This document shows, in pieces, positions 1-8,921 of a stretch of 64,000 nt of DNA. The notes beneath the pieces were generated by a model that saw only the letters and a program-made list of their open reading frames with translations, was not told the DNA's origin and did not search any database. Within the stretch, counting starts at the first letter, position 1, and the number at the start of each line of letters is the position of its first letter. Source of the DNA: Microbacterium sp. ProA8 (GTDB taxonomy: Bacteria > Actinomycetota > Actinomycetes > Actinomycetales > Microbacteriaceae); the NCBI RefSeq assembly GCF_039905635.1, contig NZ_CP157000.1, positions 2,914,001 to 2,978,000 on the forward strand. Direction: 5' to 3'. Position numbers and translations under genes: made by a program.

Positions 1-615
1 GGCGACCTGGTCGGCCACCTCCGGCCGCGGGTCGGTCGCACGCACGATCGCGCCGAGGCTCGACGCCGCGCCGATCGCGGCGAGTCCCGCCACACCCGCC
101 CCGGCGACGAGCACCTTCGCCGGCGGCACCTTGCCCGCCGCGGTCACCTGCCCGGTGAAGAACCGGCCGAACTCGTGTGCCGCCTCGACCACGGCGCGAT
201 AGCCGGCGATGTTGGCCATGGAGCTCAGCACGTCCATCGACTGTGCGCGCGAGATCCGCGGCACCGCATCGAGGGCGATCGCGGTGATCCCGCGCGTGGC
301 GAGCGCCTCGACGAGGTCGGGACGCAGCGCCGGGCTCAGCGTCGCGATGATCGTCGCTCCGTCGGCGAGCCGCTCGATCTCGTCCGGCGTCGGCGCGACG
401 ACCTTGAGCACGATCGGTGACGCCCAGGCGGTGGCGCCGTCGACCACGGTTGCTCCGGCCTGCGCGAACGCGGCGTCGGGGAACGACGACGCGGCTCCGG
501 CTCCGGCTTCGACGACCACGTCGTAGCCGAGGGCGATGAGTTTGGGGACGGTGATCGGAGTCGCCGACACCCGGTTCTCTCCGGGCGCTTCGGCGACGAT
601 GCCAATGCGGGTCAT
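1..615 (-). CDS. pntA: NAD(P) transhydrogenase subunit alpha, N-terminal part (cut by window edge)
   Basis: This is the N-terminal 205 residues of the alpha subunit of the Re/Si-specific NAD(P) transhydrogenase, which couples hydride transfer between NADH and NADP to proton movement across the membrane. The protein starts MTRIGIVAEAPGENRVSATP, the typical N-terminus of the alanine dehydrogenase/transhydrogenase family. It continues through the substrate-domain motif ending in SMANIAGYRA and into the nucleotide-binding glycine-rich loop VLVAGAGVAGLAAIGAA, after which the window ends. The ATG at 613-615 is chosen because homologous N-termini begin at this methionine. The rest of the gene, and presumably pntB, lie to the left of the window. 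The identification is secure; the reading frame is intact as far as seen. Confidence 0.9.
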   Translation of the reverse strand, partial: MTRIGIVAEAPGENRVSATPITVPKLIALGYDVVVEAGAGAASSFPDAAFAQAGATVVDGATAWASPIVLKVVAPTPDEIERLADGATIIATLSPALRPDLVEALATRGITAIALDAVPRISRAQSMDVLSSMANIAGYRAVVEAAHEFGRFFTGQVTAAGKVPPAKVLVAGAGVAGLAAIGAASSLGAIVRATDPRPEVADQVA

Positions 616-993
616 GCGTTCCTCTGGGTCGTGTGGCAGCGCGCTGCTGCCGAGGCAAGGGGCTCGCGAGCACCACGTTCCGCGCTCGCGACGACGCCTC
701 CACCATGTCAGACCGTCGCGCGGTTCCACCTCACGTTGCGCCCGACACGATGTCAAGAATCACAGATCTTGCTCTCCGCGCACCACATCCATCGTTCTTC
801 CGCGGCAGTCGCACCGCCGGCTTCCTCGCCCCATCTCTCGCCCGAACCGCGCGCGCAGTTCGGGCGAGGCATCCGCCTCCAACCCAACGTGGGAACTCCC
901 TCCGAATGCGCGGCTCTCGGCGCGTAGGGGTTGCATCCGCGGTGGGATCTCGGAATCGTGGCCGACTCGGAACCGCACGAGGAAAGGAAAAGC
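616..993. other. intergenic region between divergent pntA and HesB-like gene
   Basis: This 378-bp spacer separates two divergently transcribed genes and should hold both promoters. I see no convincing coding frame. One clear inverted repeat is present at 839-866 (CGCCCGAAC, 10-nt loop, GTTCGGGCG), of unknown function. A ribosome-binding site AGGAAAGGAAAA precedes the HesB-like start at 994. Confidence 0.4.
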
Positions 994-1275
994 ATGCTTA
1001 CGCTGACCCAGACCGCCGCCGAGGCCGTCGAAGAACTCATCGCCCGCGTCCCGCTCGCCGAAGACGGAGGTGTGCGTATCCGCGACACGGGAAGCTCCGA
1101 AGGATTCGAACTGAGTGTCGTACCGGCTCCCGAGGCGACCGACACCGTCGTGCGAGAAGGTGGCGCCCGCGTCTTCCTCGACGAGACGGCGGCTGCGATC
1201 CTCGAGAACCGTGTTCTCGACGCCGAGCTGTCGAACGACGGCGCCGTGCGCTTCGCCCTCGGCGACAAGGGCTGA
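994..1275 (+). CDS. HesB/IscA-like protein without cysteines
   Basis: A 93-residue protein starting MLTLTQTAAEAVEELIARVP, the usual N-terminal helix of the HesB/IscA (A-type iron-sulfur carrier) fold, followed by GGVRI and the beta-rich segment ARVFLDETAA. There is no cysteine anywhere in the protein, so the three cysteines that bind iron-sulfur clusters in true IscA/ErpA proteins are absent. It belongs to the actinobacterial group often labelled HesB-like that has kept the fold but probably not the classical role. The ATG at 994 is preferred over an upstream frame-compatible ATG at 931 because it follows a strong purine-rich ribosome-binding site (AGGAAAGGAAA). A strong terminator follows immediately, so the gene is probably monocistronic. 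Confidence 0.75.
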   Translation: MLTLTQTAAEAVEELIARVPLAEDGGVRIRDTGSSEGFELSVVPAPEATDTVVREGGARVFLDETAAAILENRVLDAELSNDGAVRFALGDKG

Positions 1276-1288
1276 CGATCTGACGAAA

Positions 1289-1322
1289 GGCCCCGGCATC
1301 CGTTCCTGGATGCCGGGGCCCT
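1289..1322 (+). terminator. Rho-independent-type terminator of the HesB-like gene
   Basis: Perfect 13-bp stem GGCCCCGGCATCC (1289-1301) with GGATGCCGGGGCC (1308-1320), 6-nt loop, starting 13 nt after the stop codon and followed only by a short TT. The GC-rich stem with a weak U tract is the usual actinobacterial form. Confidence 0.7.
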
Positions 1323-1444
1323 TCGCCTGTCATCCCGGCTCGGGCCTGCTGTTGCGCGGCGTACAGCGGTGAGCGCTCTCAGCGGACATCGCGGGGTGAG
1401 GGTACACAGCGCACCCAGCGGGGCTAGGTAGACTCGACAGGCCA

Positions 1445-1516
1445 GCCTCTGTAGCTCAATGGAAGAGCAGTTCCGTCCTAAGGAAACGGTTGGGGGTTCG
1501 AGTCCCTCCAGGGGCA
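1445..1516 (+). tRNA. tRNA-Arg (anticodon CCT)
   Basis: A full cloverleaf can be folded. The acceptor stem is GCCTCTG/CAGGGGC and the D stem is GCTC/GAGC. The anticodon stem closes the loop GTCCTAA, with U33 and anticodon CCT (reads AGG, arginine). The T arm is GGGGG-TTCGAGT-CCCTC. The discriminator is A and the CCA tail is not encoded. The 3' half of this gene is the integration site of the genomic island: its last part is duplicated at 23770-23788. A T-rich tract follows directly (1521-1528). Confidence 0.9.
1496..1514 (+). repeat. attL core of the genomic island (within tRNA-Arg)
   Basis: The 19-bp sequence GTTCGAGTCCCTCCAGGGG, covering the T loop and 3' acceptor strand of the tRNA, is repeated perfectly and in the same orientation at 23770-23788. 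Together with the adjacent integrase this marks the left attachment site. Confidence 0.85.
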
Positions 1517-1531
1517 CAGTCTTTTTTTGCC

Positions 1532-1600
1532 TCTGACCAGGTTTTTCTTCTGTGGTCAGACCACTCAGAATGCGTTTTTGGCCGCTTTTTGGCCGCATTT
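1532..1600. promoter_or_regulatory. attL arm: inverted repeat and repeated TTTTTGGCCGC motifs
   Basis: Between the att core and the integrase gene there is an 8-bp inverted repeat (TCTGACCA at 1532-1539, TGGTCAGA at 1553-1560). Two adjacent copies of TTTTTGGCCGC follow, at 1575-1585 and 1586-1596. The second copy extends to a 13-mer, TTTTGGCCGCATT (1587-1599), that recurs in the right arm at 23644-23656. Such repeats flanking a core are what arm-type integrase or Xis sites look like. The role is inferred. Confidence 0.5.
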
Positions 1601-1735
1601 GAGAAAGCTATGAGCCGAAACCGACGCAGATTCGACGCCCTTCACGGAGCCTCGTTCGATGCCTCAGAACGACGAAATCGAGCATTTCTGGCGTCCCGAG
1701 CCTCGTCGAAAAGTTGAGCAGTCTGCTCTCCGGCG

Positions 1736-2866
1736 TTACGTCGGTCGGGCGTAGCGGGTCTGCGGACCCGCCGGCAGCGCCACGAGCGGCATGGCCTCGT
1801 TGAGGCGCGATGCGACGGCATCCAGATCGTCGTCGAAGAGGTCGGCGTAGGTGTCGAGCGTCATGGCCGCCGACGCGTGCCCCAGCATCCGCTGCACGGC
1901 CTTCACGTTGGCGCCGGAGCTGATCGCGAGCGATGCGGCGGTGTGGCGGAGGTCGTGAGGCGTCAGCCGCGGGATCGATGGGTCCACAGCCTGCGCGCGG
2001 CGGACCGCGTTCGCGAACCACCCCTGTGCGCCTGAGTTGCGCATGTGGTTGACGCCGTCGCCGAACAGCAGCCCTTCCGGGCCCTTGCCAGCGCAGGCCT
2101 GTTCGATCATCGGAGCGAGCCGCTCGGGGTAGGGCACCGAGCGCTTCTCGTGCGTCTTGGGCGTGCCGACGTGGATCTCGTAGGCGATCATCACCGCGTT
2201 CTCCTCGATCACGAAGCGTCGACGCAGTCGATTCACACTCCGCACGCGCAGCCCGGTCGCCTCGCCCCAACGCAGCCCGGTGTAGGCCAAGGTCAGGACC
2301 ATTGTCGGATGCGCCGAGCATGCCGCCAACGTCGCCACCTGGTCGTGCGAGAGATAGACGCGGCGCTTGCCTGGTCCGCTCCGAGGGAGATTGCGGATGT
2401 GTCGCGCCGGATTGTTCGCAAGGCGACGATCATCGATGGCGACATCGAGGATGCCTGCGAGGACTCCCAGCGCGCGAAGAACGACCGTGCGCGACTTCTC
2501 GGTCGCGAGCTCTGAGACCCAGTCCTGAACCTCAGACCGCCGGATCGACCAGATCTCCCTGTCTGCCCAGACGGGAGCGACGTGGTTCTTCCACGCCCGC
2601 TCGAGCGTCATGTAGTACGACGGCTTCGACATAGGCGGCTGCTTCGAGCGCAGCCAGCTGTCGGCGAACATCCGGACCGGCACCCGCGACGCCGCGGGAT
2701 CGATGTACTCCCCCTTCGACTTCGACACGGTGACCATCGACAGGTACAGCTTCGCCTCGCGCATCGTCGTGAAGCCGCGCTTCTGCGCCTCGGTGCGATC
2801 AGGCTTGCGGTAGCGCACGCGGTAGCGGCGGCCCTTCGCCGTTTCGTATGGGGTGATCGTGCCCAT
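1736..2866 (-). CDS. int: tyrosine site-specific recombinase (island integrase)
   Basis: A 376-residue phage-type integrase that would catalyse integration and excision of the island at the tRNA-Arg gene. The N-terminal region (about 1-60) is an AP2-like/arm-binding segment. The central core-binding domain (about 65-150) contains the SAM-like helices, and the catalytic domain follows. The conserved residues are visible: the first arginine in AYTGLRWGEATGLR, the box II motif TPHDLRHTAASLA, MLGHASAAMTLDTYADL with the LGH histidine, and the nucleophile tyrosine in DTY. Length and order are normal, so it is probably active. It reads toward attL, with its stop about 220 bp from the att core. The ATG at 2864-2866 is used; a palindrome upstream (2907-2923) may control it. 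Confidence 0.92.
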   Translation of the reverse strand: MGTITPYETAKGRRYRVRYRKPDRTEAQKRGFTTMREAKLYLSMVTVSKSKGEYIDPAASRVPVRMFADSWLRSKQPPMSKPSYYMTLERAWKNHVAPVWADREIWSIRRSEVQDWVSELATEKSRTVVLRALGVLAGILDVAIDDRRLANNPARHIRNLPRSGPGKRRVYLSHDQVATLAACSAHPTMVLTLAYTGLRWGEATGLRVRSVNRLRRRFVIEENAVMIAYEIHVGTPKTHEKRSVPYPERLAPMIEQACAGKGPEGLLFGDGVNHMRNSGAQGWFANAVRRAQAVDPSIPRLTPHDLRHTAASLAISSGANVKAVQRMLGHASAAMTLDTYADLFDDDLDAVASRLNEAMPLVALPAGPQTRYARPT

Positions 2867-3322
2867 CTCGACCTCCGCTCATGCCGGTTCGACGGTCAGT
2901 ATCGGGCCAGTGTCGAACACTGGTCGGATGCCGTCAATGCCGTCGATGACAGATGTGGATAGATGAAGGAAGACGTCGTCAACTGCCGTTTGGGATGAAG
3001 GGGCGCCTCCCTCCGACGCCTAGAGTGTAGCGATCGGTCGCACCTCCGTTCTCGTCGCTCACTCCTTGCAGACTCCGCGCTGGCGCGCGTCGCTTAGCAG
3101 CCGTTCGACGACGAGCACTCCGCCCCGCCCGATCGCTGGTTTTGCCATCTGTCGAAGGAAGGGCTGCGATGGCGACGAAATTCCGGTGCATCCACCTCAC
3201 CTCTGTCACGCCCTGGCATAAACCTCAGAGGTCACCCACATCGGTAGTCTGACCGAGTGCCTGCCTGACGCTGACGCTTCGCCCTGACCATCGCATCCAT
3301 CACCTGCAAAGGAGCCCATCGA
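2867..3322. promoter_or_regulatory. intergenic region with palindrome upstream of integrase
   Basis: A 456-bp divergent spacer between int and the DUF262 gene; no coding frame is convincing. A perfect palindrome CCAGTGT-CGA-ACACTGG lies at 2907-2923, 41 bp upstream of the integrase start, and is a plausible operator. For the rightward gene, the ribosome-binding site AAAGGAG lies just before the GTG at 3323. Confidence 0.45.
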
Positions 3323-5485
3323 GTGAAGACCGAGGTCGTGAAGCCGCAGGACGTGTTCTACAACCCGACACGCTTAACGGTTCCGTTGTTTCAGCGCCCA
3401 TACGTGTGGTCGCAGCAGGAACAGTGGGAGCCACTCTGGGAGGACATCGTTCGACTGATCGACGTCATTGAGGGCCACAACCAGGATGCGACCCATTTTC
3501 TTGGCGCGATTGTGATCCAGCAGGTTCCGTCTCGGCTAGGTGCTTTGCCGTCCTGGAACGTCATCGATGGTCAGCAGCGCCTGACCACGATCCAACTGCT
3601 CCTTGATGCTCTACATGCGCAATTGGAACGACGTGGACTTGGCGATTATGCAGACCAGGTGCTCCCGCTCGTCGAGAATCCGAAAAGCTTCCGAAAGGCC
3701 GAAGAGGATCGCTTCAAACTCTGGCCGACGAACCGCGACCGGGCGTCGTTTGGCGCTGTCATGTCGGCGCCGGCGCCAATCTCCTATTCGGCCCTTCCGG
3801 CATCCCGTCTGCGCGACGCGCACCACTATTTCTCCGAGGCGATCGACGTATGGCTCGGTGAGGATGACGCCGAGCAGAGAGCATCGCTTCTGGTTGGTGC
3901 CGTCACCGGCCGGCTGGAGATTGCGAGCATCCGCCTGGACGTCAACGAGGATGCTCAAGCGATCTTCGAGACCCTCAACGCACGCGGCACACCCTTGTCG
4001 GCCGCTGACCTCATCAAGAACTTCATCTTCCAGCAGGTTGATGCTGCCGGGGCTGAAAGGGACTACCTCGCCTACTGGGCCGACTTTGAGACGCCTTGGT
4101 GGGAGACCGAGGTCACATCGGGTCGCATCAAGAACCCGCGCGCTTCTCTCTTCCTCTGGCAGTGGCTCGTCGCGCGAACACTGACGGACTTCCCAATTCG
4201 CGAGGTCTTTACTCAGTTCAAGCACTACGTCAACACGGTCGAGAAAGACGTCTCAGCGCTGCTTCCCCGAATCAAGGTGGCCGCAGACAGGTACCGAGCG
4301 ATCATCGAGGGTTCCGAGAATCCGAATGGCCCGCTCGATCGAGCGCAGCTATTCAGCTATCGCGTCGGAACACTCGATTCGGAGATCAGCCGTCCACTCC
4401 TGATCTGGTTGGATGAGCCGGAGCAGGCTGACGTTTCGGATGCGGACCGCGCGCGGATCCTGGACCTCCTCGAAAGCTGGTTCGTGCGTCGCGCCCTCGT
4501 CAAGGCACCCTCACAAGGATCCAATAGGTTCCTCGTCGACATGCTGCGTTTGATCAGCCGTCGATCCAAGAACGAGCTCGCTGATGCCGTCGAGGACTTT
4601 CTCGTTTCCAACCACACTGCAGTCGGATACTGGCCAGGTGATGACGAGGTGCGAGTGGCGCTCACTGACGCGAACATCTACGGCCAGTATCGGCGCAGTC
4701 GAGTGCGAATGGTATTGGAGGCGCTCGAGGACGCGAAACGCGGGTACCCCGGCGCGAACCCGCTAGCCATGGGGCCGATCGTGCGCAACAAAGCGACGAT
4801 CGAGCATCTTATGCCGCAGAAGTGGCGAGCCCACTGGGCCGCCGAGCTTAGCGAGGATGAAGAGCGTGACCGGGACCGGCGAGTGCAGCAACTCGGCAAT
4901 CTGACGATCGTCACTCAGGCCCTCAATAGCCGAGTATCGAACGGTGCCTGGGCGCAGAAACGCGCCCACTTCCTGGCATCGGATGACGTCCTCATCACGA
5001 AACAAGCGCTGGCGCTCGCAGTCGATCGCACATGGGACGAGCGGGTGATCGCGACGCGTACGAAGCAGATGATCGGGCAGATCCTCACAGTGTGGCCAGC
5101 GCCGCCCGGCCACGTGGGGATGGAGGTCGCACCCCCGCCGCCCGTCACACGGGCAAGTGTCGACATCGCACAGCTCGTGGATGCTGGCTGGTTGACGACC
5201 GGAACTGAGTTGGTCCCTCGGCCGCAGGCCCATGCTGGAATGAGCGCGGTGATCTCGAAAGACGGACGTCTCTACATTGGCGACACGGCCTACGACACGC
5301 CTTCAGCTGCAGCCGGTGTCGTGTATTCGGGCAAGGGAGCGGTTAACGGGTGGTGGTTTTGGGGCGTCGCGGGCACGGATCGCCGCCTGACGGACGTGCG
5401 TGCTGACTATCTAGCGAGCCTCGGAGACGACCAAGAGAATGTGGACGCCGACGAGACCGTTGGGGACCAGAGTCAGCATCCGTGA
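3323..5485 (+). CDS. GmrSD-like DUF262-DUF1524 protein with C-terminal RAMA domain
   Basis: A 720-residue protein with the architecture of GmrSD-type modification-dependent restriction enzymes. The N-terminal DUF262 (ParB/sulfiredoxin-like NTPase) domain carries VIDGQQRLTTIQLL with DGQQR at residues 82-86. The C-terminal DUF1524 HNH-type nuclease domain carries IEHLMPQ (493-499) and the typical QLGNLTIVTQALNSRVSN. A third part, about residues 610-690, reads LVDAGWLTTGTEL, then ISKDGRLYIGDTAYDTPSAA, and ends in GWWFWGV. This matches the RAMA domain (restriction enzyme adenine methylase associated), predicted to sense modified bases. Start is GTG at 3323 with AAAGGAG upstream. A 3' neighbour of 86 residues follows after 61 bp. 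Inference: a type IV-like enzyme attacking modified phage DNA. The RAMA assignment is by eye. Confidence 0.82.
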   Translation: MKTEVVKPQDVFYNPTRLTVPLFQRPYVWSQQEQWEPLWEDIVRLIDVIEGHNQDATHFLGAIVIQQVPSRLGALPSWNVIDGQQRLTTIQLLLDALHAQLERRGLGDYADQVLPLVENPKSFRKAEEDRFKLWPTNRDRASFGAVMSAPAPISYSALPASRLRDAHHYFSEAIDVWLGEDDAEQRASLLVGAVTGRLEIASIRLDVNEDAQAIFETLNARGTPLSAADLIKNFIFQQVDAAGAERDYLAYWADFETPWWETEVTSGRIKNPRASLFLWQWLVARTLTDFPIREVFTQFKHYVNTVEKDVSALLPRIKVAADRYRAIIEGSENPNGPLDRAQLFSYRVGTLDSEISRPLLIWLDEPEQADVSDADRARILDLLESWFVRRALVKAPSQGSNRFLVDMLRLISRRSKNELADAVEDFLVSNHTAVGYWPGDDEVRVALTDANIYGQYRRSRVRMVLEALEDAKRGYPGANPLAMGPIVRNKATIEHLMPQKWRAHWAAELSEDEERDRDRRVQQLGNLTIVTQALNSRVSNGAWAQKRAHFLASDDVLITKQALALAVDRTWDERVIATRTKQMIGQILTVWPAPPGHVGMEVAPPPPVTRASVDIAQLVDAGWLTTGTELVPRPQAHAGMSAVISKDGRLYIGDTAYDTPSAAAGVVYSGKGAVNGWWFWGVAGTDRRLTDVRADYLASLGDDQENVDADETVGDQSQHP

Positions 5486-5546
5486 TGCAGGCTCATAGCT
5501 GAACCCTGGCGCGCCCCAAGGCGTGTCCGCTAGTGATTGGAGACTG

Positions 5547-5807
5547 ATGGCACGTGTAGAGCGAATCGAACTTGGTGATCTCGACTCCCGAGTGCATCCC
5601 ACTCGAGTTGTGTGCTCAGCGCAACTTGTCGAGGACGGAGAGGGCTCCTATCTGGTGCAGCTCGCGTCATTTGGATCGACCGATTCGGTGTCGAGTGGAA
5701 ATCGCCACGTTACCCAGACCTATCAGTTCGACCGGGAAACCGCCGCGGAGCTCGTCACTTATTTCGTTCGTGCCTTCGGGGGGGAGCTCTTCAGCTCGAT
5801 CCCTTGA
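5547..5807 (+). CDS. small protein of unknown function
   Basis: An 86-residue protein starting MARVERIELGDLDSRVHPTR; the ATG at 5547 has GGAG eight bases upstream and is preferred over a frame-compatible ATG at 5523. It has no signal peptide or membrane segment and looks like a small beta-rich cytoplasmic protein with a C-terminal helix (ETAAELVTYFVRAFGG). It lies 61 bp behind the DUF262-RAMA gene in the same direction and could be co-transcribed with it; the next gene, hsdR, converges on it. I do not recognise the family. Confidence 0.6.
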   Translation: MARVERIELGDLDSRVHPTRVVCSAQLVEDGEGSYLVQLASFGSTDSVSSGNRHVTQTYQFDRETAAELVTYFVRAFGGELFSSIP

Positions 5808-5996
5808 TCGTGCCGGCGACACCCTTGGGGGCGTGCGAACAGGCGCCAATCGTTCGGACCGATGTCCGATCAGGTTGCCACGGAGGGAGCTCATGGGCCC
5901 GATTACGACCGGGAGGCCGATGGCGTTGTCACGTCGAAAGGAGCGCGCGTCAGTGGAATTGATTGACAGCCGGGTGCTTTGTTTCCTAGGTCGCCA

Positions 5997-8921
5997 TCAG
6001 TAGTACTCGCGGATGTACTGGTAAGCCTTCTGGTACACGTCCTCGTCGCGCATTTGGTAAGTCAGCCACAGGATCTTGCGAAGCGCCTGGCGGACGTCGC
6101 GGTCGCCAGAGGCGGTGGTCTGCCAGCCCGGGAACCGCACGACAGTCACGACCTCGTCGATATCGGCGACCACGCGCGACACGATGATCGGTGTCGCCTC
6201 TGATCGCACCGATTCAAACAGCTCAGTGAGCGCTGCCCTACCGCGCTCTTCGCGCGGAATGAGCTGTGCATCACGCTCAGCCTGCAGCGTGTCGCGAGCG
6301 ACAGCGAGCAGGCTCCGCAGGAACTCAAGGGACTCTAGCTGTCCCGCGGCGTATCGGTCGCGCAGCTCTTGAAGCCGCTCAGACAGGGCGACGAAGACAG
6401 GATCGTTGCCGTGTCGAGCGAGGCGTGCCGTGATGATCTTCACGATATCTTGCGGTTTCCAGGTCGGATCGGGATCCTTCGAGAGATCCTCGATGACGTC
6501 GGCGTCGAGCACGATCGTCTCGAGATCGGAGCGGGGCACCTCGACGGCGATGTGCTCGTTGATGATGTCGAGCGTCTTCGCGCCCAGTGCGTGCCAGACG
6601 AGCCGCCCGGTGTGGTCCACGGGCTTGATCGACTGATACACGGCCGTGAGCCACTGGAAGTCCGCCAGGTGCGCATGAAGGAGCGGGTCGGGCGAAAGCG
6701 CCTCCCACAGCTGTGCAACGATCGAGTATGCGGCTCCGAATGCATCTTTCGTCGGCTCGTCCGGAAGCCGGTTCTGGGCGGCTAGCAACCCTTCCCACCC
6801 GCCGACCGTGCGGTCGACTCCGTTGAAGAAAGAAATTGCCGCCGCGACAGCTGCCGGCAGCTGCGCCGCGAGCTCGGCGATATTCGTGATCACGGTCTTG
6901 ACGACCTCTTCGTCGAACGCGAGCGAGCGTGCGATGTCGTCGAAGATCCCGAGATAGTCGACGATCAGGCCGTGCGTCTTGCCCGCGTACGTGCGGTTCG
7001 TGCGGCAGATCGCCTGCAGCAGCGTGTGGTTGCGCAGCGGCTTGTCGAGGTACTGGGTCTGCAAGATGGGTGCGTCGAACCCAGTGAGCAGCTTTGCGGT
7101 GACAATGAGGATCTTCAGCGGATCAGCCGGGTCGCGGAAGCGGTCGAGCAGCTTGGCCTCCGCATCCCGGTCGAGCGCGAAGCGCTCCTTCCAGTCCTGC
7201 GGGTCGTCGCGTGACATCGACATGACGACAGCGGATGCCTCGGGTCCGAGGTGCACATCGAGCGCGTCCTTATAGGCGACGCACGCGGCCTTGTCGTAGA
7301 CGACGACCTGCGCCTTGAACCCCGACGGCTCGACCTTCTCGCGGAAGTGCTGGGCGATGTCGGCCGATACCTTCTGGACGCGCTCGGGACTCTTGATGAG
7401 GTACTCGATCGAGGCGGCCTTCTGCGACAGGTTGGACCGCTGCCGGTCGGTGAGCGCGCCTCGCTCGACCATCGCGTCGAACGCCGCATCGAGACCCGCC
7501 TCGTCGAGGCTGATCTCGGAGAGCCGCGGCTCGAAGTGCAGCCGCAGGGTGGCGCCGTCGCGGATGGAGTCCTGGAACGAGTACTTCGACAGGTATCCGC
7601 CGGCATCCTTATCGGAGCCGAACGCCCAGAACGTGTTGCGGTCGACCTGGTTGATCGGGGTGCCGGTCATGCCGAACAGGAAAGCGTTCGGCAGAGCCTC
7701 GCGCATCTTGCGGCCGTAGTCGCCCTCCTGGGAGCGGTGAGCTTCGTCGACGAGCGCGATGATGTTGGCGCGCTCGTCGAGCACACCCGGCGCTTCGGCG
7801 AACTTGTGCACCGTCGTGATGATGACCTTGCGCGCGCCGTCAAGCAGCAGCTGCTGCAGCTCGGCGCGCGACTCGGTCGAGACGAGGTTCGGCACATCGG
7901 CGGCCGAGAAGGTGCCGGTGATCTGCGTGTCGAGGTCGATGCGGTCGACGACGATGAGCACGGTCGGCGACGCGAGCTCGGGCGCCACGCGCAGCATCTG
8001 TGCGGCGAACACCATGAGCAGTGACTTCCCGGAGCCCTGGAAGTGCCAGATGAGGCCTTTCTTGTCCTCACCGGTCAAGACCCGGTGCAGGATCGCGCGT
8101 GCTGCCTGCACCTGCTGATAGCGCGCCACGACCTTGATCTTGCGGTGCTTCGCGTCGGTCGCGTAGAGCGTGAACCACCGGAGGAAGTCGAGAACGGATG
8201 CCGGTGACGACACGCCCAGCGCGGCCTCGCCCACGCGCTGCAGGCCCAGCGCGGTCCCGCCCTCGTTACGCCACGGCCCCCACATGTTCGCCGGCATCCC
8301 GACGGACCCGTAGCGCAAGTCTTTGCCCTCGGTGGCGTACACGAGCACGTTCGGCACGAAGAACTGCCGAACATTGACTACGTAATCGTCGTTCACCTGC
8401 ACGGCGCCGTCGAGCCACGAGATCGCAGGCCGCAGCGGTGTCTTGGCTTCACCGACGACGAGCGGGATGCCGTTGCACCACAGCACGAGATCGAACCGCC
8501 GCGCGACCTTGCCCTGCCGAAATGTGACCTCGGTCGATTGGATCCAGTCGTTCGCGTCGGGCGCGGGGTCGTCGAAGTTGATGAGTCGGACCGTCGTGTG
8601 GGATCCGCCGGCGCCGAAGGGCATCGAGCGATCGCCCTTGAGCCACGCGGCGAACTCCTCGTTCGCAGGCACGAGGCCGGAGGTGTGCGCCGACAGCACG
8701 ATCGCTCGGAGGCGATGAATGACTTCGTCCGCGCGCGACGGCTCCTCCTCGATCTCGGGGTTCAGGCGGATGAGTGCTTCGCGGAGGCGTGACTCCAGGA
8801 GCACCTGGTCGATGGTGCGGTCGAGGTTGGGACCGTGGATCATCTGCACCGCCCAGCCGCCGATCGTGTCGCGCACGAAGTCGCGGACCGAGTTGCCCTC
8901 GTTGAAAGCGGGAGCGTTCAT
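5997..8921 (-). CDS. hsdR: type I restriction enzyme, R subunit
   Basis: A 974-residue ATP-dependent translocase/endonuclease subunit of the type I complex. The N-terminal nuclease domain shows the PD-(D/E)xK pattern with D144 in RRFDLVLW and E158-A-K160 in VVGEAKTP. The SF2 helicase motor follows, with Walker A HFQGSGKS (293-300), the DEAH box [16 protein letters not shown] and the late motif QAICRTNR. The C-terminal helical region contacts HsdM/HsdS. The start ATG at 8919-8921 overlaps the hsdS stop by 4 bp (ATGA), which argues for this start rather than upstream ones. It is the last gene of the hsdM-hsdM-hsdS-hsdR operon. All catalytic motifs are present. Confidence 0.93.
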   Translation of the reverse strand: MNAPAFNEGNSVRDFVRDTIGGWAVQMIHGPNLDRTIDQVLLESRLREALIRLNPEIEEEPSRADEVIHRLRAIVLSAHTSGLVPANEEFAAWLKGDRSMPFGAGGSHTTVRLINFDDPAPDANDWIQSTEVTFRQGKVARRFDLVLWCNGIPLVVGEAKTPLRPAISWLDGAVQVNDDYVVNVRQFFVPNVLVYATEGKDLRYGSVGMPANMWGPWRNEGGTALGLQRVGEAALGVSSPASVLDFLRWFTLYATDAKHRKIKVVARYQQVQAARAILHRVLTGEDKKGLIWHFQGSGKSLLMVFAAQMLRVAPELASPTVLIVVDRIDLDTQITGTFSAADVPNLVSTESRAELQQLLLDGARKVIITTVHKFAEAPGVLDERANIIALVDEAHRSQEGDYGRKMREALPNAFLFGMTGTPINQVDRNTFWAFGSDKDAGGYLSKYSFQDSIRDGATLRLHFEPRLSEISLDEAGLDAAFDAMVERGALTDRQRSNLSQKAASIEYLIKSPERVQKVSADIAQHFREKVEPSGFKAQVVVYDKAACVAYKDALDVHLGPEASAVVMSMSRDDPQDWKERFALDRDAEAKLLDRFRDPADPLKILIVTAKLLTGFDAPILQTQYLDKPLRNHTLLQAICRTNRTYAGKTHGLIVDYLGIFDDIARSLAFDEEVVKTVITNIAELAAQLPAAVAAAISFFNGVDRTVGGWEGLLAAQNRLPDEPTKDAFGAAYSIVAQLWEALSPDPLLHAHLADFQWLTAVYQSIKPVDHTGRLVWHALGAKTLDIINEHIAVEVPRSDLETIVLDADVIEDLSKDPDPTWKPQDIVKIITARLARHGNDPVFVALSERLQELRDRYAAGQLESLEFLRSLLAVARDTLQAERDAQLIPREERGRAALTELFESVRSEATPIIVSRVVADIDEVVTVVRFPGWQTTASGDRDVRQALRKILWLTYQMRDEDVYQKAYQYIREYY

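Noticed and set aside
1490..1717. Short frame starting in tRNA-Arg and running through attL
   Set aside because: It begins inside the tRNA gene and crosses the att core; no coding evidence.
2979..3209. Short minus-strand frame upstream of the DUF262 gene
   Set aside because: No ribosome-binding site, arginine-rich composition and no similarity to known families; treated as non-coding spacer.
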